A stretch of DNA of 64,000 nt, taken from the NCBI RefSeq assembly GCF_902506535.1, contig NZ_LR733826.1:403079-467078 (forward strand). The letters run 5' to 3'. Numbering within the stretch: the stretch's first letter is position 1; every line of letters begins with the position of its first letter. Shown here piece after piece: positions 9,817 through 19,996 of this stretch. The stretch is from Pseudomonas sp. 8Z (GTDB lineage: Bacteria > Pseudomonadota > Gammaproteobacteria > Pseudomonadales > Pseudomonadaceae). The notes beneath the pieces were generated by a model. That model searched no databases, was not told the DNA's origin, and saw only the letters and a list, made by a program, of their open reading frames with translations. A program made the translations under genes and the position numbers.

Positions 9817-10407
9817 GTGCGCCAGTACAAACTGGCAAGAGGTAGTCGGTGCAAGTCCGATACGAGAACGAAGTGGCGAATCATCTTGGCCCCGAGTCAA
9901 TGCGTTGGTCGTCGTGAGGCTGGCAGCGAAGCGTTGACAGGGGAAACGACAGGCCAGCCATTGAGCCGCGAAATCATAAGTCCCGGGATGCCGACGCTAT
10001 ACAGATAAGCGGAAGGCGACACGGAGTGGGGTGTCAATCGCAAGCCCTGTGACGATCCCGCGCGGTCGAAGACCCTGAGCATGTCGGGAAGCTTCTTGCA
10101 CAGGAACTGGGAGGTCTCAACGGTGCCCGGCAGCAGTAAGCCGGGCGGGGCGGGAAAGGGCAACCGCAACCCCGCCATCGACGCCGCTGAGAAGTCGGAT
10201 ACGTCCGTAGTACCGAGGAAACCATCGAACAAGGGGAGTGCTGCGGAGATGGTGGAGGAAAGGGACGTAGCCAAGGGAAACGCTGGAGAGCCGCCCGCGC
10301 CCCGGACACAGAGCCGGACAAGCGCGTCGATGGGGCTTGAAGGCGTACGTGAAGTGGCTCGCCGTGACAAGCGAGCCCAGTTCACGGCACTGCTGCATCA
10401 GAGGCTA
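9817..10407 (+). mobile_element. Group II intron, 5' fragment (copy 1)
   Basis: Begins with GTGCGCC, matching the conserved GUGYG 5' end of group II introns, and is nearly identical over ~580 bases to copy 2 at 11218. Differences seen: one extra A in GAGTCAATGCG, a T for a G in GGCTGGC, and loss of nine bases (CGTTACGCC) near the right end. It contains the ribozyme 5' domains and the first ~105 codons of the intron-encoded protein (ATG at 10081), then is cut at 10407 by the left end of the RAYT element. No reverse-transcriptase core or domains V/VI remain, so it cannot splice or move unaided. Confidence 0.8.
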
Positions 10408-10409
10408 CT

Positions 10410-11217
10410 CATGAAAAAGGGGACAGATTTATTTTCAGCATGAAAAAGGGGACAGATTTATTTTCCACCTGATCGACTAAGCTGAAGGTCTCAACGGAAG
10501 GAGATCGTTATGCCAAGGATGGGACGTATTGTGTTGCCGAACTACCCACATCATGTGGTGCAGCGAGGGCATAACCGGCAGGTGGTGTTTGCTGCTGAGC
10601 AGGATTATCAACGTTATATTTCTGATCTGCGTGAGCTGAAAGATGTCTTCGGGGTTAAGGTTTACGCCTATTGTCTGATGACCAATCATGTCCACCTGCT
10701 GCTGGCCCCCGGTGAAGCTGTTGCCGGGCTGGGGCAGTTGATGAAGGCGCTGGCGGCGCGAGCTACGCGTTATCGAAATCGTCTGGAGGGGCGCACCGGC
10801 ACTCTCTGGGAGAGTCGCTACAAGTCCAGCGTGGTCGAGTCAGACGCCTACTTGCTTGCCTGCTGTCGCTATATCGAACTGAACCCGGTTCGAGCTCGTA
10901 TGGTTGTCGAGGCGGGTGATTATCCCTGGTCGAGCTACCGGATGCGGGTTGCGAGTCAAACGGACAGCGATTGGCTGGATAACGATCCTTGCTTCATAGC
11001 ACTTGGCGACACACCAGAAAGGCGTCGCATTCGATACATGGAGTTCATGCGCCAAGCCGTTCCATCATGTGAGATTGATCTGATTCGTGCAGCATTGCAG
11101 AGGGGGCAGCTAACCGGGAGTGCTCGTTTCGTGGATGAAATAGAAAGAATCCAAGGGCTGCGGGTTGAATTACGAGGTCAGGGCAGACCGAGGCGTAATC
11201 CCAGAAAATAAATCTGT
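10410..11217 (+). mobile_element. RAYT transposon-like element with terminal inverted repeats
   Basis: Bounded on the left by GAAAAAGGGGACAGATTTAT, present twice in tandem (about 10412-10436 and 10441-10465), and on the right by GAAAATAAATCTGT (11204-11217), the exact inverse of ACAGATTTATTTTC at 10453-10466. The transposase gene fills the space between and its stop codon lies inside the right repeat. Both outer neighbours are pieces of the same group II intron. Ends are proposed from the inverted repeats; no empty site is available for comparison. Confidence 0.65.
10510..11211 (+). CDS. REP-associated tyrosine transposase (RAYT, Y1 family)
   Basis: A 233-residue single-strand DNA nuclease of the IS200/IS605-related Y1 superfamily. 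The HUH motif is His60-Val-His62 in MTNHVHLLL, and the catalytic tyrosine is Tyr121 in CRYIELNPVRARMV, a signature of RAYT proteins. The N terminus (MPRMGRIVLPNYPHHVVQRG) is also typical. The C-terminal ~70 residues are basic (GQGRPRRNPRK) and probably contact DNA. RBS GGAGAT lies 5-10 bases before the ATG. Length is normal and the frame intact, so it may be active. RAYTs are known to act on REP palindromes; here the obvious target is the element's own inverted ends. Confidence 0.92.
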   Translation: MPRMGRIVLPNYPHHVVQRGHNRQVVFAAEQDYQRYISDLRELKDVFGVKVYAYCLMTNHVHLLLAPGEAVAGLGQLMKALAARATRYRNRLEGRTGTLWESRYKSSVVESDAYLLACCRYIELNPVRARMVVEAGDYPWSSYRMRVASQTDSDWLDNDPCFIALGDTPERRRIRYMEFMRQAVPSCEIDLIRAALQRGQLTGSARFVDEIERIQGLRVELRGQGRPRRNPRK

Positions 11218-11940
11218 GTGCGCCAGTACAAACTGGCAAGAGGTAGTCGGTGCAAGTCCGATACGAGAACGAAGTGGCGAATCATCTTGGCCCCGAGTCA
11301 TGCGTTGGTCGTCGTGAGGCGGGCAGCGAAGCGTTGACAGGGGAAACGACAGGCCAGCCATTGAGCCGCGAAATCATAAGTCCCGGGATGCCGACGCTAT
11401 ACAGATAAGCGGAAGGCGACACGGAGTGGGGTGTCAATCGCAAGCCCTGTGACGATCCCGCGCGGTCGAAGACCCTGAGCATGTCGGGAAGCTTCTTGCA
11501 CAGGAACTGGGAGGTCTCAACGGTGCCCGGCAGCAGTAAGCCGGGCGGGGCGGGAAAGGGCAACCGCAACCCCGCCATCGACGCCGCTGAGAAGTCGGAT
11601 ACGTCCGTAGTACCGAGGAAACCATCGAACAAGGGGAGTGCTGCGGAGATGGTGGAGGAAAGGGACGTAGCCAAGGGAAACGCTGGAGAGCCGCCCGCGC
11701 CCCGGACACAGAGCCGGACAAGCGCGTCGATGGGGCTTGAAGGCGTACGTGAAGTGGCTCGCCGTGACAAGCGAGCCCAGTTCACGGCACTGCTGCATCA
11801 CGTTACGCCGAGGCTACTGGTAGAGAGCTTTTATGCACTCAAGCGGGATGCTGCGGCGGGTGTGGACGGCATAACGTGGCGGGAATATGAGGGAAAGCTG
11901 CACGGTCGAGTGCATGAGTTGCACCGGGAGATACATACCC
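11218..11940 (+). mobile_element. Group II intron, 5' fragment (copy 2), fused to spuC remnant
   Basis: Starts with GTGCGCC directly after AAATAAATCTGT, the same 12-base left flank as copy 1. It extends ~140 bases further than copy 1 into the intron-encoded protein, then stops at about 11940, where the sequence becomes the opposite-strand start of an aminotransferase gene. Everything 3' of that point, including most of the reverse transcriptase and domains V-VI, is missing. The fusion looks like a deletion that removed the intron 3' part and the spuC 3' part together. Confidence 0.82.
11481..11940 (+). pseudogene. Group II intron-encoded reverse transcriptase/maturase, N-terminal fragment
   Basis: About 153 codons of a LtrA-like protein. 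The segment VREVARRDKRAQFTALLHHV followed by FYALKRDAAAGVDGITWREY is the standard entry to group II reverse transcriptases (RT0/RT1 region). The homologous reading ends at about IHT (11937-11939); the following codons come from the antisense of spuC, and the frame closes at 12002. The catalytic YxDD motif, maturase and DNA-binding domains are absent, so the product is non-functional. Copy 1 carries a shorter piece of the same gene from 10081. Confidence 0.85.
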
Positions 11941-12082
11941 ACAGGTGCACGCCTTGGGCCTCGGTGATGATGCGCGGGCCCTTCTCGGCCAACTGCTTGT
12001 AATCACTGAACGGCGCCAGATGGTGGGCCTGGCTCAGGGCCTGCCAGTGTGCGGTCTTGGGGTTGTTTGCGGCCTTGTTCAT
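11939..12082 (-). pseudogene. spuC: spuC-type polyamine:pyruvate aminotransferase, N-terminal fragment
   Basis: The opposite strand from 12082 encodes MNKAANNPKTAHWQALSQAH and continues to GPRIITEAQGVHLW, the start of the class III aminotransferase SpuC of pseudomonads. Homology ends after Trp48, where the group II intron fragment begins. A good RBS (GAGGAGG) precedes the ATG. In P. aeruginosa spuB and spuC are adjacent; here the glutamine synthetase lies just upstream on the same strand, so this is the decapitated next gene of that locus. No PLP-binding lysine is left. Confidence 0.85.
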
Positions 12083-12124
12083 ATCGCCTCCTCAGAACCA
12101 GCCCACGATCTGCCGCGCGTCGGC

Positions 12125-12240
12125 TAAACGGCGTTGAAATCACCTCAGAACGCTCATTTACAGCGCGTAAACTCCGCTTCTTCGGCGATTTCGCCACGGT
12201 TTATCTCTAGCTCGCAAGATCGTGAACAGGTTCTTAGCTT
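12125..12240. repeat. Dispersed intergenic repeat, copy 1
   Basis: Contains ACGCTCATTTACAGCGCGTA followed by AACTCCGCTTCTTC. A related block with ATGCTCATTTACA occurs at 28116 in another intergenic region. It resembles a repeat I recognise from intergenic spaces of several Pseudomonas genomes. It lies between the spuB-like gene and the spuC remnant. Confidence 0.4.
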
Positions 12241-12247
12241 GGGGACA

Positions 12248-13594
12248 TCACAGATACCAGCGGTATTCGCGCGGGCTGATGTCGTGCATGAAGGCCAGGT
12301 GATCCTGGCGTTTGTTCTCGCAATAAACCATGACGAACTCGCTGCCGAGACCGGCGGCGACGCGCTCGCTAGCCTGCATGCGGCGCACGGCGTCGAGCAT
12401 GTCCTTGGGGAAATCGACGCCACTGGCGCGGTCGTCATTGAGCGGCGCGATGGGCTCGACCTGGGCATCAAGCCCCTGCTCGATACTGCTCAAAAGCGCC
12501 GCCAATACCAGATACGGGTTGGCATCGGCACCCGGCAAGCGGAACTCCAGGCGTAGATTGCGCGCATCCGACTCGGGTATGCGTACGCAGGCGTCACGAT
12601 CTTCGAAGCCCCAGCTAGCCTTGCTCGCCGCGTTTACCTGAGCACCGAAGCGGCGGTAGCTGTTGTGATTCGGCGCGTAAATCGGCATCAATTCCGGCAG
12701 CAGCTTCAGGCAACCCGCCACGGCATGGCGCAACGGGCACAGCTCGTCGCGGGCCAGCAGGTTGTCACCCGCCTCGTCGTACAGACTGATGTGCACATGC
12801 ATGCCACTACCCGGATATTGCAGGTAGGGCTTGGCCATAAAGCTGGCACGATGGCCATGCTTCAAGGCCACACCGCGGGTCAGCCTGCAGAACAGTGCAG
12901 ACCAATCCGCCGCCTGCAACGGGTCAGCGTTGTGGCTGAAATTGATCTCGAACTGCCCCGGCGCGATCTCAGCGGTAATCACCGTGGTGTCGATACCTTG
13001 CAGGCGAGCGGTCATGCTGATGTCATCGAGTACCTCGGCAAAACGCGACAAGCGCTCGATATGCATACTCGGCTGGTCATCGGCATCGCCGCTCAGTTCA
13101 TCGCGCGGGTATTGCGGCAAGCCGTCCTTGAGCGCCTTGTCGAACAAGTAAAACTCTAACTCGAAGGCCACCACCGGGCGAATGCCGCGTGCGGCCAGGC
13201 GATGCACCACACGTGCCAGCACCTCGCGCGGCTCGAATTCAATCGGCGCTTCGGTGCCATCGGAACTGATCAGCATTTGCCCGAGAGGCTGGCGCTCCCA
13301 ATTCACCGGTTTGAGCGTGCCGGGGATCAGCCGCCGCGGCGCGTCCGGGTCGCCGTCATGGAAGCAGTAGTCACCAATCTCGTAAAGGCCGCCCTGAGCC
13401 CCCAGCAGCGCGCAGTTCTGCGGCAGCTTCAAGGTACTGCCGGCGGCGACCTTTTCCAGCATTTCGATGGGATAGCGCTTGCCATAGAAATGCCCTGCGA
13501 TATCCAGGCAGATCAGGTCAACAAAGCGCACTTCGGGGTGGGCCTGACGGAATTGGCGGACTTCGTCGAGAAGCTCATCCGGCGTGATGTTCAT
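12248..13594 (-). CDS. spuB: Glutamine synthetase family, gamma-glutamylpolyamine synthetase (SpuB/PauA-like)
   Basis: A 448-residue member of the class I/III glutamine synthetase family. Visible motifs include FELEFYLFD near residue 150 (metal-binding glutamates), GSGMHVHISL near 270 (active-site histidines), and PNHNSYRRFG near 310. Family members near spuC ligate glutamate to putrescine, cadaverine or related amines as the first step of gamma-glutamylated polyamine breakdown. The neighbours support this: a cupin-HTH regulator upstream and a spuC remnant downstream. With spuC broken here, the pathway would need an aminotransferase from elsewhere. Exact amine preference cannot be read from the sequence. 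Confidence 0.88.
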   Translation of the reverse strand: MNITPDELLDEVRQFRQAHPEVRFVDLICLDIAGHFYGKRYPIEMLEKVAAGSTLKLPQNCALLGAQGGLYEIGDYCFHDGDPDAPRRLIPGTLKPVNWERQPLGQMLISSDGTEAPIEFEPREVLARVVHRLAARGIRPVVAFELEFYLFDKALKDGLPQYPRDELSGDADDQPSMHIERLSRFAEVLDDISMTARLQGIDTTVITAEIAPGQFEINFSHNADPLQAADWSALFCRLTRGVALKHGHRASFMAKPYLQYPGSGMHVHISLYDEAGDNLLARDELCPLRHAVAGCLKLLPELMPIYAPNHNSYRRFGAQVNAASKASWGFEDRDACVRIPESDARNLRLEFRLPGADANPYLVLAALLSSIEQGLDAQVEPIAPLNDDRASGVDFPKDMLDAVRRMQASERVAAGLGSEFVMVYCENKRQDHLAFMHDISPREYRWYL

Positions 13595-13609
13595 AGTGCA
13601 TGCTTCCCG

Positions 13610-14170
13610 TCAGGTATAGATCCATAACACCCGTGTTCGGGTATCGCCTTGATTGGCATAGCGCAGGCGCGCGTAACTCGGAACCTGGAAGACATCGCCG
13701 GGATACAGCGTGGCGCTTTCTTCGTCCTCCCCCAGCCACAGGGTCAACTGGCCTTCGAGCACATAACCCGCCTGCTCCGAACGATCGCTCATCTGCCGCT
13801 CGCCACTGCTGGCACCGGGTTCAAGCAGGCTGTCGGCCACCATGAATGCGCCTTGCAGCGTTGGCGAAGCCATGATGTCGGTGATGCCACCGGCCAGATA
13901 CAGGGTGCGCCGCTCATCCGGGCGAGTGACCCAGTCAAGCGCCTTGGGTTTAGGCAGGCTATAAAAATAGGCAGTCGGCACGTCGAGTGCCTCGGCGATG
14001 GCGGTCAGATCGGCCACCGTAGGCCGCGACAAGCCGCGCTCAACCTGCGACAGAAAACCAACCGAGCGACCAATACGCTCAGCCAATTCGTTGAGGGTGA
14101 CCTTCTTGTGCTTGCGCAAGTCGTGGATGAGTACGGCCAAAGCCGCCATCTCTAGATTCTGGCTCTCCAT
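13610..14170 (-). CDS. XRE-family HTH regulator with C-terminal cupin domain (PauR/PuuR-like)
   Basis: 186 residues. Residues ~12-66 form a helix-turn-helix (LNELAERIGRSVGFLSQVER), and residues ~110-185 a cupin sensor (PGASSGERQM, GYVLEGQLTLWLG, PGDVFQVPSYARL). This architecture is shared by PuuR of E. coli and PauR of P. aeruginosa, repressors of polyamine catabolism, and the gene sits 15 bases upstream of the spuB-like gene in the same direction. The likely ligand is a polyamine or its gamma-glutamyl derivative. An AT-rich palindrome 134 bases upstream of its ATG is a candidate operator. Confidence 0.85.
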   Translation of the reverse strand: MESQNLEMAALAVLIHDLRKHKKVTLNELAERIGRSVGFLSQVERGLSRPTVADLTAIAEALDVPTAYFYSLPKPKALDWVTRPDERRTLYLAGGITDIMASPTLQGAFMVADSLLEPGASSGERQMSDRSEQAGYVLEGQLTLWLGEDEESATLYPGDVFQVPSYARLRYANQGDTRTRVLWIYT

Positions 14171-14303
14171 CTCAGGCCTGCCTCATACTCGATAACCAGT
14201 GCGGCATAACACGAGCACAACACAAGCGACAGCCAGCCATCAGCGCACTGAAGGTGACACGCCAGCCATCAACAGACAGATCGACATGCAAGCACATAGG
14301 AGC

Positions 14304-14331
14304 CATGAAATTTTAAAAAATAAATTTCATG
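14304..14331. promoter_or_regulatory. AT-rich palindrome upstream of the cupin-HTH regulator gene
   Basis: Ten-base arms CATGAAATTT (14304-14313) and AAATTTCATG (14322-14331) surround an 8-base A/T centre. It lies between the regulator gene and the small gene ending at 14373, in an otherwise unremarkable 200-base gap. It could be the autoregulatory operator of the cupin-HTH protein. No T tract or GC stem makes it a normal terminator. Confidence 0.45.
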
Positions 14332-14372
14332 AAAAACTATCCGGATAATTTCACAAAAGCAAGCAAGAGCTC

Positions 14373-14672
14373 TTAAACGGCCTTCTGCGGCACCTCTTGC
14401 GTGCATTGCAGGCTCGCGATCAAATCAGCGTCAACGGCCTGCGCCAGTACTTCCGCCAGTGCATCACCCTGCAAAAAAGCGTCCCGCGCTACAGGCGAAC
14501 ACCAAGCCCCTTGAACGACCCACACCGCCGCCTCCGCGGGGTGCTGCCACAGTTTCAGCTCCAGGCAATCACCATCACTTGCCGGGATAGTCTTCAGACG
14601 CGCCAGGCAACGCCCCAATTGGGCTGTACGTGCATGACGAGCACGTAACGTCATACGGTGAATGATGCACAT
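14373..14672 (-). CDS. Small protein of unknown function, possible dimeric alpha/beta-barrel (ABM-like)
   Basis: I place the start at 14672, where CTGGAGG lies 6 bases before an ATG, giving 99 residues starting MCIIHRMTLRARHARTAQL; a longer frame upstream lacks such a site. The middle (CLELKLWQHPAEAAVWVVQG, then FLQGDALAEVLAQAV) has the strand-helix pattern and length of antibiotic-biosynthesis-monooxygenase-like domains, but no diagnostic residue is visible. It ends about 200 bases upstream of the cupin-HTH gene on the same strand. Function unknown. Confidence 0.5.
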   Translation of the reverse strand: MCIIHRMTLRARHARTAQLGRCLARLKTIPASDGDCLELKLWQHPAEAAVWVVQGAWCSPVARDAFLQGDALAEVLAQAVDADLIASLQCTQEVPQKAV

Positions 14673-15136
14673 GGCAACCTCCAGGCATGGTTTCAGTTCA
14701 GTGATATCGAATGCAAAACTGCTGGTCGCAGGGGAATCGAACCAAGGATGGTAGGCAGCAGCGCAATCGACGATACGAGCAGCACTTGCCAAATATGGCT
14801 ACGCGCGCCGCCGCGAAGAGGCCGTGCGTTTGCTGAAAATCAACGTGTTCAGCCGCGCCATCTCGCTCATTGTTGCAAGCAGCGAAGCAACGATATGCCC
14901 CACAAAGAGGCTAAGCGATCAAGCGACATGCTGTTAGTCGATTACTGATCAATAATTGCCTAATTCTGCGAGACGATTTTCAAGCATCCGGCCGAACATA
15001 CATCGCCAGAAAAGCCTGAAAAACCCTGTATCACTGACCACTTGCACATTTCTAGCAAATATCTGCCTAATCCTCCGTCGTCTCATGACTTGCCTGAAAA
15101 ACCAAGCTAGGCTTCATCAATTTGTTGGAGGCTCCC
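14673..15136. other. 464-base intergenic region upstream of the AraC gene
   Basis: No convincing gene. It holds two direct copies of GCCTGAAAAACC (15014-15025 and 15092-15103), 78 bases apart, and two related TGCCTAATTCT/TGCCTAATCCT words (14957 and 15064). Paired direct repeats upstream of an AraC-type gene may be its binding half-sites; this is a guess. Confidence 0.3.
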
Positions 15137-16084
15137 ATGCCATCGCCCCACTCCACCACCGCGCCCCTGGAAACTCCACTGGCCGAACTTAGCCATGAAC
15201 TGGCGCGACTTGTGGAGCGATTCATCCCCGAAGACGGCTTTCATCTGACAGCGATTAGCGGCCTGAAACTGGCGCGTGCAACAACGCCTAGCCTGCCCAT
15301 GCAGACGGTCTACGATCCTTGCCTGTGCATCATTGCTCAAGGCAGCAAGGAGGTACGCCTGGGTGACGAGCTCTACACCTACGACCCGCTCAATTATCTG
15401 GTGGCATCCGTGGTACTGCCGGTTACCGGGCGAGTCGTCGAAGCAAGCCCTGAGCGCCCATACCTGGGCTTGGCCATAGAAATCGATCCAGCCCTGATCT
15501 CCAGCTTGCTCGCCGAGATGCCGCCGTTGCCCGCGCCCGATGCCGCCGCCAAGCGCGCCCTGTTCTTTGATCGTCTCGACCCGCGCCTTCTGGATGCCGT
15601 AATCCGCCTCCTGCGCTTGTTGGAAACCCCGCGCGACATCCCCATGCTGGCTCCCTTAGCACTACGCGAGATTTTCTACCGCATGCTGCACAGCCCACAG
15701 GGGCACCGCCTGCATGAAGTGGTCATCGCCGACAGCCAGGGACAGCGGATTTCCCGCGCCATTGAATGGTTACGCAGAAATTTCGACAAACCACTGCGCA
15801 TCGAAGAACTGGCCCGCGAGGTCAACCTGAGCCCGTCGACACTGCACCACCGCTTCAAGGCCGTTACGGCGTTCAGCCCACTGCAGTACCAGAAGCAATT
15901 GCGCCTGCAGGAAGCGCGGCGATTGATGCTGTCCGAAAATCTTGAGGCTTCGGCGGCTAGCTACCGCGTGGGTTACGAAAGCCCCTCACAGTTCAGTCGC
16001 GAGTACAGCCGCCTGTTCGGCGCCCCGCCACAGCGCGATATCGCACGCTTGCGCCAAACGATGCAGAGCCAGGTTGCGTCATAA
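15137..16084 (+). CDS. AraC-family transcriptional regulator with AraC_N domain
   Basis: 315 residues from the ATG at 15137, chosen because GGAGG (15127-15131) lies 5 bases upstream; a TTG at 15122 is less likely. Residues ~30-190 match the AraC_N ligand domain (TVYDPCLCIIAQGSKEVRLG, then LNYLVASVVLPVTG). Residues ~200-300 carry the two HTH units (LRIEELAREVNLSPSTLHHR and a YESPSQFSREYSRLFG pattern). Such regulators commonly control a neighbouring oxidoreductase, but no such gene is adjacent here, so the target is unknown. Confidence 0.9.
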   Translation: MPSPHSTTAPLETPLAELSHELARLVERFIPEDGFHLTAISGLKLARATTPSLPMQTVYDPCLCIIAQGSKEVRLGDELYTYDPLNYLVASVVLPVTGRVVEASPERPYLGLAIEIDPALISSLLAEMPPLPAPDAAAKRALFFDRLDPRLLDAVIRLLRLLETPRDIPMLAPLALREIFYRMLHSPQGHRLHEVVIADSQGQRISRAIEWLRRNFDKPLRIEELAREVNLSPSTLHHRFKAVTAFSPLQYQKQLRLQEARRLMLSENLEASAASYRVGYESPSQFSREYSRLFGAPPQRDIARLRQTMQSQVAS

Positions 16085-16114
16085 GTTTCATCTGACATGG
16101 GCAAATGTCCGCGA

Positions 16115-16687
16115 TTAACGCAGCGCCCGCCTGACCCGAGCCTGCATCTGATAGGCGGGCCCTTCCACCGCCTGGAAATCGCGGGTGTAGCGCCGTGCAA
16201 ACTCGGCACTCCCCCAATCCCGATACTGCTGCACGTGCCAAAGCTCATGGGCCCAGAGCGCAGCATCATTGGCGGCAGCATTGGCATCGCGAAACACCAC
16301 CACATCAACCAATGTCACGGCTTGCACATCCGGGTTCTGCAGCATGACGCTGGCGGCATCCATCTCGTCAGTAATACCGACGCGAAAGCGCACGGCATCG
16401 AACAAGGCGTCATCATAAAAAGGCGCTAGCTGCGCGCGAATCATCAGGGGAATCGGCTCGGTACCAGCTCGTAGCGTTGCCTGACGGGACTGTAGCAACC
16501 AGGCTTGCAGCCGCGTTGCCGCCATGTTCAAGCCATCCTCACGCACCCGTACTGGGTCCGGCACACAGAGGCAGGAGGCGCCCAAACACACCTGAACCTG
16601 CCCGTTTGGACACTGCTCAGCCTGCACGGCAACCGACGCAGCGAACACGAACAGCGCAGAGAACCAGCGCAGAAAGGCGGCGTTCAA
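16115..16687 (-). CDS. Secreted DUF4157 protein, putative zinc-binding
   Basis: 190 residues with a Sec signal peptide (LRWFSALFVFAASVAVQA, cleavage after VQA). A short Cys-rich segment follows (CLGASCLCVPDP). The motif HELWHVQQY near residue 145 is the HExxH-like hallmark of DUF4157. The protein should be periplasmic or secreted. It ends convergently with the AraC gene 30 bases away, and starts 26 bases downstream of recR on the same strand, so it may be transcribed with the dnaX operon. No substrate is known for the family. Confidence 0.75.
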   Translation of the reverse strand: MNAAFLRWFSALFVFAASVAVQAEQCPNGQVQVCLGASCLCVPDPVRVREDGLNMAATRLQAWLLQSRQATLRAGTEPIPLMIRAQLAPFYDDALFDAVRFRVGITDEMDAASVMLQNPDVQAVTLVDVVVFRDANAAANDAALWAHELWHVQQYRDWGSAEFARRYTRDFQAVEGPAYQMQARVRRALR

Positions 16688-16713
16688 GGATGCTCCGTAG
16701 CGGGAGGAGAAAC

Positions 16714-17313
16714 CTAGAGGTTGATCGGACGCCGACCGGCCAGTGCATGGGCCAGGGTGCCGCCGTCGACCAGTTCCAGCTCGCCACCCAGCGGCATGCC
16801 ATGGGCAATGCGCGAGGCGACCAGGCCCTTACCGGCGAGGATTTGCGCGATGTAGTGCGCCGTGGCTTCACCCTCCACCGTCGGATTGGTGGCCAGGATC
16901 ACTTCGCTGAAAGCGCCAGCTTCGATGCGTTCCAACAACTCGGGAATACCGATGGCTTCCGGGCCGAGCCCATCGAGCGGCGACAGATGCCCCTTGAGCA
17001 CGAAATAACGGCCGCGATAGCCAGTCTGCTCCACCGCATGCACATCCATCGGCCCCTCGACGACGCACAACAGGCTGTCATCGCGGCGCTCGTCCAAGCA
17101 AAGTTGGCAAAGATCGTCCTCACTCAGGCTGCGGCAGCGCTTGCAGTGGCCCACGCCTTCCATCGCCGCATTGAGCGCCTGAGCCAGGCGCTGACCACCA
17201 CTACGATCGCGTTCGAGTAACTGCAGCGCCATGCGCTGCGCGGTCTTCTGCCCGACACCGGGCAGGATGCGCAGCGAATCGATCAGTTGGCGAATCAGGG
17301 GGCTGAAACTCAT
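16714..17313 (-). CDS. recR: Recombination mediator protein RecR
   Basis: 199 residues from [10 protein letters not shown]; an in-frame upstream ATG at 17340 is rejected because the family starts here. It shows the N-terminal HhH ([20 protein letters not shown]), the four-Cys zinc finger (CKRCRSL..DDLCQLC) and the Toprim domain ([26 protein letters not shown]). RecR works with RecF and RecO to load RecA on gapped DNA. It is the last conserved gene of the dnaX-ybaB-recR operon. Confidence 0.97.
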   Translation of the reverse strand: MSFSPLIRQLIDSLRILPGVGQKTAQRMALQLLERDRSGGQRLAQALNAAMEGVGHCKRCRSLSEDDLCQLCLDERRDDSLLCVVEGPMDVHAVEQTGYRGRYFVLKGHLSPLDGLGPEAIGIPELLERIEAGAFSEVILATNPTVEGEATAHYIAQILAGKGLVASRIAHGMPLGGELELVDGGTLAHALAGRRPINL

Positions 17314-17345
17314 GGAAGTCCTGCAGAAGTTGGCGGGCAATGATC

Positions 17346-17368
17346 GGCTGGGCTAAAGCCCACCCTAC
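17346..17368. repeat. REP-like palindrome between recR and ybaB
   Basis: GGCTGGGCTAAAGCCCACCC with a GTAGGGTGGGC-type reading on the opposite strand, a form common between Pseudomonas genes. The stem is GGGCT/AGCCC. The rest of the 17314-17525 gap shows no gene. Confidence 0.5.
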
Positions 17369-17525
17369 GAACTGAACATGCGAGCAACACCAGTAAGAGT
17401 GGCGATCAGGCGGCGTACAGGGCAAGGCGCCGACGGACGAGGAACCGCAGTGTGCTGGAACACATGAGGATTCCGAGTTCGTCGGCAACGCCGCCATGTG
17501 CGTCGACTGGACGCCACGTGGCCTG

Positions 17526-17852
17526 TCAGAAAGGCATTTTGAAGCCGGGGGGGAGCTGCATACCTGCGGTCATGCCGGACATTTTTTCCTGGCTGTTCTG
17601 CTCGACCTTGCGCACGGCGTCATTGACGGCGGCAGCGATCAGGTCTTCGAGCACTTCCTTGTCTTCCTGCATCAGGCTGTCGTCCAGGGTGATGCGCTTG
17701 ACGTCGTGGCGACCGGTCATCACCACGCTGACCAGGCCAGCGCCGGACTGGCCGGTAACTTCGGCATTGGCCAGTTCTTCCTGCATCTTCTGCATTTTTT
17801 CCTGCATCTGCTGAGCCTGCTTCATCAGGCCTGCCATGCCACCTTTCATCAT
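17526..17852 (-). CDS. ybaB: YbaB/EbfC nucleoid-associated protein
   Basis: 108 residues, Met/Gln-rich helical N terminus ([20 protein letters not shown]) followed by the conserved core [20 protein letters not shown]. The family forms dimers that bind DNA and coat the nucleoid. Located 23 bases downstream of dnaX and upstream of recR, the standard arrangement. Confidence 0.96.
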   Translation of the reverse strand: MMKGGMAGLMKQAQQMQEKMQKMQEELANAEVTGQSGAGLVSVVMTGRHDVKRITLDDSLMQEDKEVLEDLIAAAVNDAVRKVEQNSQEKMSGMTAGMQLPPGFKMPF

Positions 17853-17875
17853 CTCGGTATCCTCGGTGTTCGGGT

Positions 17876-19996
<2,121 letters not shown>

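Noticed and set aside
10081..10443. A separate 120-residue gene beside the RAYT element
   Set aside because: It is the start of the intron-encoded protein of intron copy 1 running into the transposon end, not an independent gene.
14723..14743. tRNA-like 3' end on the minus strand (GGTTCGATTCC...GACCA), perhaps an attachment site
   Set aside because: The bases before the T-loop word do not pair with those after it, and no other tRNA arms are present upstream.
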